Shown here: in pieces, positions 13,419-21,994 of the stretch
Layout of the letters: every line of letters begins with the position of its first letter
Position numbering within the stretch: position 1 is the stretch's first letter
Assembly: GCA_009785615.1 (NCBI GenBank)
Contig: WQVX01000011.1
Coordinates: 1 to 35,938 of the forward strand
DNA length: 35,938 bases
Origin: Defluviitaleaceae bacterium
Lineage (GTDB): Bacteria; Bacillota; Clostridia; Lachnospirales; WQUN01
Direction: 5' to 3'
The notes under the pieces: generated by a model
What the model saw: only the letters and a program-made list of their open reading frames with translations
Databases searched by the model: none
Told to the model about the DNA's origin: nothing
Position numbers and translations under genes: made by a program

Positions 13419-15557
13419 ATGGCAGATTTTGACAGAGAATCAATGTTAGAGATGTTCATCTTTGAGATGAACCAATTGGTTGAACAGTTAGAGCAGGTAG
13501 TTGTACAAAGTGAAACTGAGTACAATACAGAGCAAATAAACGAAATATTCCGCATCATGCATACTATTAAAGGTTCCGCTGCTATGATGATGTTTGACGA
13601 AGTTGCCAATGTTGCCCATGTAATAGAGGATCTATTCTACTACCTTCGTGAAGAATCCCCACAAAATATTGATTATCCGACCTTGTCCGACTTGGTTTTG
13701 GGTGGGGCCGACTTTGTAAAGATGGAATTGATTAAAATACAAGATGGTCAAGAGGCTGATGGTGATCCAACTGCAATTAAAGATGCTATAAAGTTATTTT
13801 TGGACACTTTAAAAAATCCCGGAGCTGTTAATGCAAAACCTTCTAAGGCAACAAAAGCAAAGTTAGAAACTAAGCTTGAAGCTGAGTCAAAAATGGAGTC
13901 ACAAACGGCCAATGTTGAGAATGGAGCCGGTATGCATACTTACAAAGCAAAAATTATGTTTGAAGATGGCTGCGAGATGGAAAATATCCGCGCCTATACG
14001 TTGGTTCACAACTTGATGGATATTGCTGATAATATCAGACATTCTCCTGAAGATGTAATTGATGAGGAATCCATTGAAGTAATACGTAGAACCGGGTTCC
14101 ACGTAGAATTCACCAGTGTTAAACCTTACAAGGATATTGACAAACATTTGTCCGGTACCGTTTATTTGAGATCATTAGAGCTTGAAGAGATAGGTGCCCA
14201 AGTAGAAGAAGAGCCGGTTTTAACTGTTGCGCCGCCTGTAGTAGAACAAAGGCCAACAATGGATACTAACGTTGAATCTAAAATGGAAAGCCCCTATCCA
14301 TTATCAGATGTGGCTATGGATATACAGTTGCCTGAACGTAAGCCACCCGGAGCAGCAGCAGTGGCTCCGGATGAGAATAAAGGCGGCAAATCCGGGCCGA
14401 CTCAACATGTAATAAGTGTAAATGTAAATAAGTTGGACGCCCTCTTAAATTTGATGGGTGAGCTTGTTATTTCAGAAGCCATGGTTACGCAAAATTCTGA
14501 GCTGGACGGTATGCAACTGGACAACTTTTATAAAGAGGCTCGTCAGTTGCGCAAAATAATTAATAACCTGCAAGAAACAGTTATGTCTATGCGAATGGTT
14601 CCTTTGTCCGGTACGTTCTTTAAAATGCACCGCATTGTTAGAGATATGTGCCGTGCTTTAAACAAAGATGTAAATTTAGAAATCATTGGCGAAGATACCG
14701 AAGTGGATAAAAACATAATTGAGCATATTGCTGACCCAATTATGCATATTATTCGTAACTCTATAGACCATGGCATTGAAAGCCCGGAAGATAGGGTTAA
14801 AGCTGATAAATCTACAAAAGGTAAAGTTATATTGCAAGCCAAGCATTCAGGCAGTGATGTGCTTATTATCATACAAGATGATGGTAAAGGGTTAAACAAG
14901 GAAAGAATTATGGAGAAGGCCAGAGACAATGGACTTCTTCGTAAATCTGAATCTGAATATACAGATAAAGAGATACACCAGTTTATATTTATGCCAGGAT
15001 TCTCAACTAATGCTGAAGTAACGGCTTTTTCGGGTCGTGGTGTTGGTATGGATGTAGTATCAAATAATCTTGAAGTAGTAGGCGGCACCGCTTTAGTAGA
15101 TTCTACCCCCGGCGTAGGTAGCACCTTTACTTTAAAAATTCCATTAACACTTGCTATCATTGAAGGTATGACAATTCTTATTGCCGGAGCTAAATATACT
15201 ATACCAATTGCTTCTATCAAGCGTTCATTTAAACCTAAAATGGAAAATGTTTTTACAGATCCAAATGGTAATGAGATGATTACCGATAGAGGCGAAATAT
15301 ACAATATAGTCCGTTTATATGATTTCTTTGAAATAGATGGAGCCATTACTGATCTGGAGGAAGGTATACTTATCCAGCTTGAAAATGGTGATCAGTTTAT
15401 TTGCCTTTTAGTAGACGATCTAATTGGCGAGCAACAAGCAGTAGTGCAGTCCATGCCTAGATATTTTAACAAGGTACGCGGGTTAAGCGGATGTACTTTG
15501 ATGGGTAATGGTGATATCAGTTTGATTATTGACGTAGCAGGCTTCTTTGATAAATAG
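13419..15557 (+). CDS. cheA: Chemotaxis histidine kinase CheA
   Basis: A 712-residue kinase. AAAGG ends 8 bases before ATG 13419, which is preferred over starts at 13410 and 13413. The P1 phosphotransfer domain carries H48 in MHTIKGSAAMMM. A P2-like region follows (about 170-255, TYKAKIMFEDGCEMENIRAY). P3 dimerisation starts at ISVNVNKLDALLNLMGELVI. P4 is the ATPase: N box (IMHIIRNSIDHGIE), G1 (IQDDGKGL), G2 (SGRGVGMDVV). P5 is the CheW-like regulatory domain to the end. It couples receptor state, through CheW, to phosphorylation of CheY. cheW follows after 13 bases, so the two are one operon; no cheY or cheB is in the window. Confidence 0.96.
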   Translation: MADFDRESMLEMFIFEMNQLVEQLEQVVVQSETEYNTEQINEIFRIMHTIKGSAAMMMFDEVANVAHVIEDLFYYLREESPQNIDYPTLSDLVLGGADFVKMELIKIQDGQEADGDPTAIKDAIKLFLDTLKNPGAVNAKPSKATKAKLETKLEAESKMESQTANVENGAGMHTYKAKIMFEDGCEMENIRAYTLVHNLMDIADNIRHSPEDVIDEESIEVIRRTGFHVEFTSVKPYKDIDKHLSGTVYLRSLELEEIGAQVEEEPVLTVAPPVVEQRPTMDTNVESKMESPYPLSDVAMDIQLPERKPPGAAAVAPDENKGGKSGPTQHVISVNVNKLDALLNLMGELVISEAMVTQNSELDGMQLDNFYKEARQLRKIINNLQETVMSMRMVPLSGTFFKMHRIVRDMCRALNKDVNLEIIGEDTEVDKNIIEHIADPIMHIIRNSIDHGIESPEDRVKADKSTKGKVILQAKHSGSDVLIIIQDDGKGLNKERIMEKARDNGLLRKSESEYTDKEIHQFIFMPGFSTNAEVTAFSGRGVGMDVVSNNLEVVGGTALVDSTPGVGSTFTLKIPLTLAIIEGMTILIAGAKYTIPIASIKRSFKPKMENVFTDPNGNEMITDRGEIYNIVRLYDFFEIDGAITDLEEGILIQLENGDQFICLLVDDLIGEQQAVVQSMPRYFNKVRGLSGCTLMGNGDISLIIDVAGFFDK

Positions 15558-15570
15558 GTGAGGTGATAAT

Positions 15571-16023
15571 GTGGCTGAAAGAATGAGAGAAGCAAGAGAT
15601 ACCATGAAGGATATGTTCTTTATCTTTGAGATAGACAAAGAAGATTATGGTGTAGAAGTGGCCTTTGTTAAAGAAATTATCTCTATGCAAAATATCACGC
15701 GGGTTCCAAAGATGCCTCACTTTATAGAGGGTATCACTAACCTAAGAGGCGACTTAATTGGCGTTTTAGACGTACGTAAACGTTTTGGCAAGGAACCAAA
15801 GGAATATGATGAGGAAACTTGCATAGTAGTAATAGAATTTAATAAATATACTTTAGGTCTTATTGTTGATGGTGTAAAGGCGGCTCAAACCATAGAAGCT
15901 GAAAATGTGTCTCCTCCTCCTAATGCCAAGCTTAATAGTTATAACCAATTTATCCGCAATATTGGTAAGGTGGGCAACAGTGTCAAACTTCTTTTGGATC
16001 TGGAGCGATTTTTGGAACAATAG
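15571..16023 (+). CDS. cheW: Chemotaxis coupling protein CheW
   Basis: A 150-residue scaffold that links chemoreceptors to CheA. The GTG at 15571 follows GAGGTG by 5 bases. After a short helical N-terminus, the CheW beta-barrel fold is evident: MFFIFEIDKEDYGVEVAFVK, VPKMPHFIEGITNLRGDLIG, VLDVRKRFG and VDGVKAAQTIEAENVSPPP. The conserved N-L-R-G turn that contacts CheA and receptor is present. It is the last gene of the cluster, closed by a terminator at 16050. Confidence 0.95.
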   Translation: MAERMREARDTMKDMFFIFEIDKEDYGVEVAFVKEIISMQNITRVPKMPHFIEGITNLRGDLIGVLDVRKRFGKEPKEYDEETCIVVIEFNKYTLGLIVDGVKAAQTIEAENVSPPPNAKLNSYNQFIRNIGKVGNSVKLLLDLERFLEQ

Positions 16024-16049
16024 TGATGGTATTTTAGTTATACTTCAAG

Positions 16050-16081
16050 AGCGTTTCCTTTCCTAAGGTACGCTTTTTTTG
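16050..16081 (+). terminator. Terminator of the cheR-cheA-cheW cluster
   Basis: AGCGT (16050-16054) pairs with ACGCT (16070-16074), with CCTT/AAGG inside, followed by a run of T to 16080. Confidence 0.75.
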
Positions 16082-16103
16082 TAATTTGAAAGGTTGGAAC
16101 ATT

Positions 16104-17660
16104 TTGGAAATAACTGTGTGGGATAATGACCAAAAACAGATAATAATTGCTAAAAAAAATCAGACGGTACTGCAAGCTTTACAAAGCGCAGATATTTTTT
16201 TAGAGGCTGTATGTGGTGGTGGCGGTACTTGTGGTAAATGTTTGGTAAAAATTGATGGCGTCTCTCAACTGGCCTGTCAAGTTATGGTTGCAGAAGGCAT
16301 GGAGATTGTGACAAAAAACTTTGATCAAAAAGATTTCGCTATAGTTTTTGATCGTGCCAATATATCTGTACCTGCATCAAAAAAGCAAACTATATCATCT
16401 ATGGGTTTAGCAATAGACATTGGCACTACTACTATAGTTTTTTCATTAATTGATTTAGAAACAGGGAAAAATGCCGCCTCATTGCATGGAATAATGAATA
16501 GTCAGCGGGCTTTAGGCGCAGATGTAATATCCCGAATTAAAGCCGCAAACGAAGGTAATCTGGATGCATTAAATAAATATGTAGTTGAAGATATTCGACA
16601 GGGTATTTATGAAATTTTTGATTCACATGATCCTATAGCTTCTTTTGACACCTTTGATTCTATTGACAATATTAACAGAGTAGTTATATCTGGTAATACC
16701 ACTATGCTTCATATTTTAATGGGCATGTCTTGTGAATCTTTAGGACAATATCCATTTACGCCGGTATTTATTGATTTGCAAAAGCATACTTTTAAAGAGC
16801 TTTTTGGTGCAGAGTTTTTTTATTCAAATCGTTTTGATTTAAAACAGTTTGGTGAGAAGCTTCTTACTTGTGATGTAACACTTTTACCTGGTATTTCCAC
16901 ATATGTAGGATCAGATATTGTTGCAGGTGTTTCCTATTGCTATTCTCTAAAAGAAGAAGGCACCTGTCTACTGGTAGACTTAGGAACTAATGGAGAATTG
17001 GCCTTGTTTTCTCAAGATACTATAGTTTGTACTGCTACTGCCGCCGGGCCTGCTTTTGAAGCCGCAAATATCTCGTGTGGAACGGTTAGCGTCTCCGGAG
17101 CTATTTACAAAGCAGTGTATAACCCGACTACTAAATCTTTTGAATATGAAACCCTTAACAACCAAAATCCTATTGGTTTATGTGGATCTGGAGTTTTGGA
17201 TGTAGCCTCTCAATTGGTTCTTCATGGAATTATTGATGAGACCGGGGCATTGGATGAAGAATTTATTGTTGCCTCGGGAACAAATGGTGCAGATCCGGTA
17301 ATTTTTACTCCAAAAGATGTACGGGAACTGCAACTGGCAAAATCTGCTGTTAGAGCCGGTATAGAAGTGTTGCTTGCAGAAACTCAAACATCTTATGAGG
17401 ATGTAAAAAAAGTGTATTTAGCCGGTGGGTTTGGGAGTACATTTAATTTGGAAAGTGCTTTAATTTTGGGTCTATTGCCGGAAGAATGGCGGTATAAAGT
17501 TGAGCCGTTAAGCAATACTTCATTAAAAGGCTGTGAACAAGCCTTGGCAGATCCCTCAGCTTTAGACAGAATTATTTCCGTTGCATTAAAAGCAAAAGAG
17601 ATCAATTTGTCAGATCATCCACAATTTAACGACTTATTTATGGATCATATGATGTTTTGA
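16104..17660 (+). CDS. Ferredoxin-ASKHA protein (RACo/DUF4445-like reductive activator)
   Basis: A 518-residue protein. TTG 16104, 10 bases after AAAGG, is preferred to TTG 16086, which lies upstream of that site. Residues 1-80 are a [2Fe-2S] ferredoxin with C-x5-C-x2-C (CGGGGTCGKC) and a later cysteine (LACQ). The rest is an actin-like ASKHA ATPase: phosphate-1 loop (GLAIDIGTTTIVF), VVISGNTTMLHIL, LLVDLGTNGE and VYLAGGFGSTF. Relatives reductively reactivate corrinoid proteins at the cost of ATP; many homologues have no known partner. Neither a corrinoid protein nor a methyltransferase is nearby, so the substrate here is unknown. It lies between a terminator and the mcs operon. Confidence 0.88.
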   Translation: MEITVWDNDQKQIIIAKKNQTVLQALQSADIFLEAVCGGGGTCGKCLVKIDGVSQLACQVMVAEGMEIVTKNFDQKDFAIVFDRANISVPASKKQTISSMGLAIDIGTTTIVFSLIDLETGKNAASLHGIMNSQRALGADVISRIKAANEGNLDALNKYVVEDIRQGIYEIFDSHDPIASFDTFDSIDNINRVVISGNTTMLHILMGMSCESLGQYPFTPVFIDLQKHTFKELFGAEFFYSNRFDLKQFGEKLLTCDVTLLPGISTYVGSDIVAGVSYCYSLKEEGTCLLVDLGTNGELALFSQDTIVCTATAAGPAFEAANISCGTVSVSGAIYKAVYNPTTKSFEYETLNNQNPIGLCGSGVLDVASQLVLHGIIDETGALDEEFIVASGTNGADPVIFTPKDVRELQLAKSAVRAGIEVLLAETQTSYEDVKKVYLAGGFGSTFNLESALILGLLPEEWRYKVEPLSNTSLKGCEQALADPSALDRIISVALKAKEINLSDHPQFNDLFMDHMMF

Positions 17661-17726
17661 TGTTTGAAAATGCAACTTGACGGGGAATATAAATAATATA
17701 GATTAAAACGCATAATGGGGGTTAAT

Positions 17727-18251
17727 ATGTTGTGTGAAAAATGTCATCAAAAACAGGCAACTGTTCATATGCAGCAAATAGTAAACGGTGTTAAAACTGA
17801 AATGCATATATGCCAGGATTGCTCAACCCAAATAGATTCGCCCATTTCTATAGAGGCGTTGTTTAATGGGCTGTTAGGTTCATTTTTATCCATGTTAGTA
17901 GAGAAACAAAGTAACAAAGAAGCCTATGCACATTATGAGCCATGCTCTAAATGTGGCATGACTTATGAGGGGTTTAAGTCTGGTGGAGGCAAGCTTGGCT
18001 GTGCTGCTTGTTATCGGGTATTTTCTCGTGAGCTTGAAACTATTCTCAAAAATGTACAGGTTAGTTCCAGGCACGAAGGAAAATTTCCTCAAAAATCCGG
18101 CCGCTCTATGTATCAAAAACGAGAAGTTGATAGAAAACGTATTCTTATGAGCAAAGCGATAGAAGAAGAAAATTTTGAAGAAGCTGCTCGCTTGCGTGAT
18201 GAAATTCGATCCCTGGAACATTTATTAAATGACTCGGAGGAGGTGCTGTAA
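17727..18251 (+). CDS. mcsA: McsA, activator of protein arginine kinase McsB
   Basis: A 174-residue zinc-binding protein. GGGGG (17717-17721) precedes ATG 17727, preferred to ATG 17715. Two zinc modules are visible: C3-x2-C6 with C29-x2-C32 (LCEKCH, ICQDCS), and CSKC with CAAC. The C-terminus has a UvrB/UvrC-type coiled motif (MSKAIEEENFEEAARLRDEI). McsA binds and activates McsB and helps control ClpC. Its stop overlaps the mcsB start by one base (TAATG). The usual first gene of this operon, ctsR, is absent: the ferredoxin-ASKHA gene lies directly upstream and no GGTCAAA-type CtsR operator is seen. Confidence 0.95.
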   Translation: MLCEKCHQKQATVHMQQIVNGVKTEMHICQDCSTQIDSPISIEALFNGLLGSFLSMLVEKQSNKEAYAHYEPCSKCGMTYEGFKSGGGKLGCAACYRVFSRELETILKNVQVSSRHEGKFPQKSGRSMYQKREVDRKRILMSKAIEEENFEEAARLRDEIRSLEHLLNDSEEVL

Positions 18252-19297
18252 TGGCAGCATGGTACCAAGATTTACGTACCGACAACGGGCCAATAATATC
18301 TGCCAGGGTAAGACTTGCGCGCAATGTAACCAAGTATCCTTTTCGCACCAAACTTTCGGAAGAATCTGCTAAAGATATGATTGCAGAAGCCACCGCCGCA
18401 ATAAAAGATGACCATACAGAGTGGGCTAATCAAATTCAAGTAATTGATCCGGCCACATATACCGAAAACGACAAACGTATGTTTTTAGAGAAGCATATAA
18501 TAAGCCCGGAATTCATTAAAAATGACTTGCCCAAAGGACTGCTTTTGCAAAATGATTTTAATGTAAGTATTATGATTAATGAAGAAGACCATATACGTAT
18601 CCAAACAATCAGCCCCGGTGATGACATTAATGCATCTTGGGAAATGGCAAATCGTATAGACGACTTAATAGAAGAATCGTTAGAATTTGCTTTTGACAAA
18701 GAATATGGTTATCTTACTGCATGTCCTACAAATGTAGGAACCGGTATGCGTGCAAGCTTTATGATCCATTTGCCCATGCTTGAAAAAACAGGGCAGCTTA
18801 AAAATATGCTTCCGGCTATCAGTAAATTTGGTATTGCTGTCCGTGGCTTATATGGCGAAGGCTCTGAATCTATGGGTGGGATATTTCAAATATCTAACCA
18901 GGTAACTTTAGGAAAATCAGAGCAAGATATTATCCAAGGGGTGCAAAGTGTTGCTAAAAATCTCATAGACAAAGAACTATGGTTACGTGACAAAATGATG
19001 GATAAACACAGGCTTGATATTGAAAATAATATTTTTAGATCATATGGAATACTTACCTATGGACGCAAAGCCACTGTTAAAGAAGCAATGGATATGCTTT
19101 CGGAAATCAGATTAGGATACGCACTGGGTATACTAGACCTTCCTAAGCCCTATAAAAATATCTATCAAATAATGATGGAAATTCAGCCGGGGCATTTGTT
19201 ATGGGTGGCAGAAGAAACAGTAGGCAAAATATTAAACGAAACTGAACAAGATATTATGAGAGCAGATCACTTGCGTAGAAATTTTAGCCGTAACTAA
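18251..19297 (+). CDS. mcsB: Protein arginine kinase McsB
   Basis: A 348-residue phosphagen-kinase-fold enzyme that phosphorylates arginine residues on misfolded proteins, marking them for ClpCP. Characteristic blocks are ISARVRLARNVTKYPF near the start (ATP binding arginines), CPTNVGTGMRASFMIHLP (catalytic cysteine and substrate loop) and RGLYGEGSESMGGIFQISNQ (nucleotide-binding arginine loop). The length matches the usual ~350 residues. It overlaps mcsA by one base and is followed by clpC after 58 bases. Confidence 0.96.
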   Translation: MAAWYQDLRTDNGPIISARVRLARNVTKYPFRTKLSEESAKDMIAEATAAIKDDHTEWANQIQVIDPATYTENDKRMFLEKHIISPEFIKNDLPKGLLLQNDFNVSIMINEEDHIRIQTISPGDDINASWEMANRIDDLIEESLEFAFDKEYGYLTACPTNVGTGMRASFMIHLPMLEKTGQLKNMLPAISKFGIAVRGLYGEGSESMGGIFQISNQVTLGKSEQDIIQGVQSVAKNLIDKELWLRDKMMDKHRLDIENNIFRSYGILTYGRKATVKEAMDMLSEIRLGYALGILDLPKPYKNIYQIMMEIQPGHLLWVAEETVGKILNETEQDIMRADHLRRNFSRN

Positions 19298-19355
19298 TTT
19301 TTTTTGCTTAAATTATGAAACGATAGACGAGAGTTAAAAAGGAGGTCAAGAGTAA

Positions 19356-21794
19356 ATGCAAGGACCGTTTACGGAAAAGGCAAGACAGGCCGTAGATAAT
19401 GCCCAACATGTAGCAGTAATGATGGGTCATAGCCATGTAGGTACAGAGCATCTTCTGCTTGGGCTTTTACAGGTAGAAGATAGTGTTGCCGCCAAAGCAC
19501 TTATTAATCAAGGTTGCAGCCAACAAGAAGTAGAATCTCAAATAGAAGAGATGATGGGGCCTCATAATGCAGGAGGATCCACCGGCCCTAAAGACTTTAC
19601 CCCAAGAACCAAGCGCATTTTTGAGATGAGTTACCAGGAAGCCGCACGTATGGGTGTAAAATATGTAGGCACAGAACATATCTTGATTGCTTTAATGAGG
19701 GAACAAGACTGTATAGCTGTAAGAATTCTTGTAGCTTGCAACATTAATATCCAAAAAGTGTATGACGATATTTTGTCTATGCTTGGCGAGGGGCACAAAC
19801 TAGGCCCGGTGCATCCTATGGGGCCAAAAGGATTCCCAAAACAGCGGACTGCCACGCCTTTTTTAGATAAATTTAGCCGTGATCTTACCCAAATGGCTAA
19901 TAATTTTGATCCTATTGTAGGGCGTAACAGAGAAATAGAACGAGTTATTCAAATTCTTAGCCGTCGTACTAAAAATAATCCCTGTTTAGTTGGTGATCCC
20001 GGTGTAGGCAAAACAGCTATCGCGGAAGGGCTTGCTCAGCGTATCCAATCCGGTGATGTGCCGGAGATTTTAATAGATAAGCGTTTGGTATCATTGGATT
20101 TATCATCCATGGTTGCAGGTAGTAAATACCGTGGAGAGTTTGAGGAACGCATTAAGCGAGTTATACAGGAAGTAACAGGCTCTAACAGTAACGTAATACT
20201 TTTTATTGACGAGCTTCATACTTTAATAGGCGCAGGGGCGGCAGAGGGAGCCTTAGATGCTGCAAACATCCTAAAACCGGCCTTGGCACGTGGCGAGCTG
20301 CAAGTAATAGGCGCAACTACGCTAGACGAGTATCGTAAGCACATAGAAAAAGATGCGGCTTTAGAACGACGCTTTCAGCCTATCATGGTAGATGAGCCTA
20401 GCGAAGAAGAGGCCATTGCCATATTGCTTGGCATTAGAGATAAATACGAAGCTCATCATGGTGTTAAAATCACTCAAGATGCAATTGAAGCATCAGTAAC
20501 ACTTGCATCGCGATATATAACAGATCGCTTTTTGCCGGATAAAGCTATTGACTTGCTGGACGAAGCTTCTTCCAAGGTGCGTTTGCGTCAATATACGGCA
20601 CCACCAAATATCAAAGAGTTAAATAATAAAATAGCTGAAATTGACAAGGAAAAAGAAGAGGCTATAAAAACTGAAGAGTTTGAAAAAGCAGGTATGTTAA
20701 AGCAAAAGCAAAATGCGTTAAAATTCAAACTGGAAGAGGCTCAGGAAGAATGGAAAAAGAAAAATACAAAGGATGACCTTGTAGTAGACGAAGAAGAAAT
20801 TTCTGATGTAGTTTCCAACTGGACGGGTATTCCTGTTAGGAGGCTGCAACAAGAAGAAAGCAAACGCCTTATGCAAATGGAAGATACGTTGCATAAGCGC
20901 ATAATCGGCCAAAACCAGGCAGTAACAAGCTTATCTAAAGCCATACGCAGAGGACGGGTAGGGCTTAAAGATCCCAAGCGACCAATAGGTTCTTTTATGT
21001 TCTTAGGGCCAACAGGTGTTGGTAAAACCTCTTTATGTAGAGCTTTGGCAGAAATACTTTTTGGTGATGAAAATGCCGTTATACGAGTGGATATGTCTGA
21101 GTTTATGGAAAAGCACTCCGTTTCTCGAATGATAGGCTCGCCACCCGGGTATGTTGGCTATGATGAAGGCGGTCAGTTAAGCGAAAAGGTTCGCCGTAAG
21201 CCATACTCTGTTATCCTTTTTGATGAAGTGGAAAAAGCTCACCCGGATGTATTTAATGTACTTTTGCAAATGCTTGATGATGGTCATATTACTGATGCCC
21301 AAGGACGTAAAATTAATTTCAAAAACACAGTAATTATCATGACATCTAACGCAGGAGCACGATCCATTGTTAACCCTAAGCGATTAGGTTTTGTATCGGA
21401 AGTGGATGCAGATCGTTCTTATGAAGATATGAAAAAAGTAGTAATGGATGAAGTCAAGCAACTTTTTAGGCCGGAATTTATTAATCGTATAGATGACATT
21501 ATTGTATTTCATCCACTAACCAAAGATGATGTAAAAGAAATTGCTAAGTTGCGTTTGGAAGAAACCGCTAAGCGAGTACTGCATAATGTTGGTATTGCCT
21601 TAGAATATACCGACGCGGCAATGGATTTCATCTCAGAAGAAGGTTTTGATCCGGTTTATGGTGCAAGGCCACTACTACGGGTAATCCAAAATAAAGTAGA
21701 AGATGAATTGGCTGAAGCTGTATTGCAAGGGAAATATAAAGAAGGCGACAAGGTAAAAGCTGATCTTCTGGACGGAAAGATTGTGTTTTTATAA
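19356..21794 (+). CDS. clpC: ATP-dependent Clp protease ATP-binding subunit ClpC
   Basis: An 812-residue AAA+ unfoldase. AAGGAGG precedes ATG 19356. The N domain has two Clp-N repeats ([22 protein letters not shown]; then GTEHILIAL). D1 has Walker A GDPGVGKT at 213-220 and Walker B ILFIDELH; a UVR/M-domain coiled coil follows ([20 protein letters not shown]). D2 has Walker A GPTGVGKT at 551-558 and [11 protein letters not shown]. The C-terminus is the ClpC/ClpB D2 small domain. It receives McsB-marked proteins and feeds them to ClpP (not in the window). Last gene of the mcs operon, closed by a strong terminator. Confidence 0.97.
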   Translation: MQGPFTEKARQAVDNAQHVAVMMGHSHVGTEHLLLGLLQVEDSVAAKALINQGCSQQEVESQIEEMMGPHNAGGSTGPKDFTPRTKRIFEMSYQEAARMGVKYVGTEHILIALMREQDCIAVRILVACNINIQKVYDDILSMLGEGHKLGPVHPMGPKGFPKQRTATPFLDKFSRDLTQMANNFDPIVGRNREIERVIQILSRRTKNNPCLVGDPGVGKTAIAEGLAQRIQSGDVPEILIDKRLVSLDLSSMVAGSKYRGEFEERIKRVIQEVTGSNSNVILFIDELHTLIGAGAAEGALDAANILKPALARGELQVIGATTLDEYRKHIEKDAALERRFQPIMVDEPSEEEAIAILLGIRDKYEAHHGVKITQDAIEASVTLASRYITDRFLPDKAIDLLDEASSKVRLRQYTAPPNIKELNNKIAEIDKEKEEAIKTEEFEKAGMLKQKQNALKFKLEEAQEEWKKKNTKDDLVVDEEEISDVVSNWTGIPVRRLQQEESKRLMQMEDTLHKRIIGQNQAVTSLSKAIRRGRVGLKDPKRPIGSFMFLGPTGVGKTSLCRALAEILFGDENAVIRVDMSEFMEKHSVSRMIGSPPGYVGYDEGGQLSEKVRRKPYSVILFDEVEKAHPDVFNVLLQMLDDGHITDAQGRKINFKNTVIIMTSNAGARSIVNPKRLGFVSEVDADRSYEDMKKVVMDEVKQLFRPEFINRIDDIIVFHPLTKDDVKEIAKLRLEETAKRVLHNVGIALEYTDAAMDFISEEGFDPVYGARPLLRVIQNKVEDELAEAVLQGKYKEGDKVKADLLDGKIVFL

Positions 21795-21821
21795 ACGAAA
21801 ACGACCCCCCGACCGGTAACG

Positions 21822-21859
21822 AAAAAAGCCTGTAGCTATTACGCTTACAGGCTTTTTTT
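21822..21859. terminator. Bidirectional terminator between clpC and the chemoreceptor gene
   Basis: AAAAAAGCCTGTA (21822-21834) pairs with TACAGGC plus T-run (21846-21859). With A-run and T-run on opposite sides it can end clpC on the plus strand and the chemoreceptor transcript on the minus strand. Confidence 0.88.
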
Positions 21860-21884
21860 GTATAGATCAACTTCTTCATTATGC

Positions 21885-21949
21885 TATAGCAATTCTGATT
21901 GACATTAACACGTTTACGTGTTGATAAGCGGAAATTGCGCCCCCTTCAC
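21885..21949 (+). repeat. 65-base inverted repeat, left copy
   Basis: It runs from TATAGCAATTC to GCGCCCCCTTCAC and matches the reverse complement of 24929-24995 at about 60 positions, with one two-base gap. An inner palindrome AACACG-TTTA-CGTGTT lies in the middle. Together the copies bracket the chemoreceptor gene and the MITE. Confidence 0.85.
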
Positions 21950-21994
21950 CGACACGAAGCACGTTAGTGCAAAGTGGAGGTATTACTTATAAAA

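Noticed and set aside
14543-15346. 267-residue minus-strand frame.
   Set aside because: It is antisense to the conserved CheA P4/P5 domains and has no recognisable domain.
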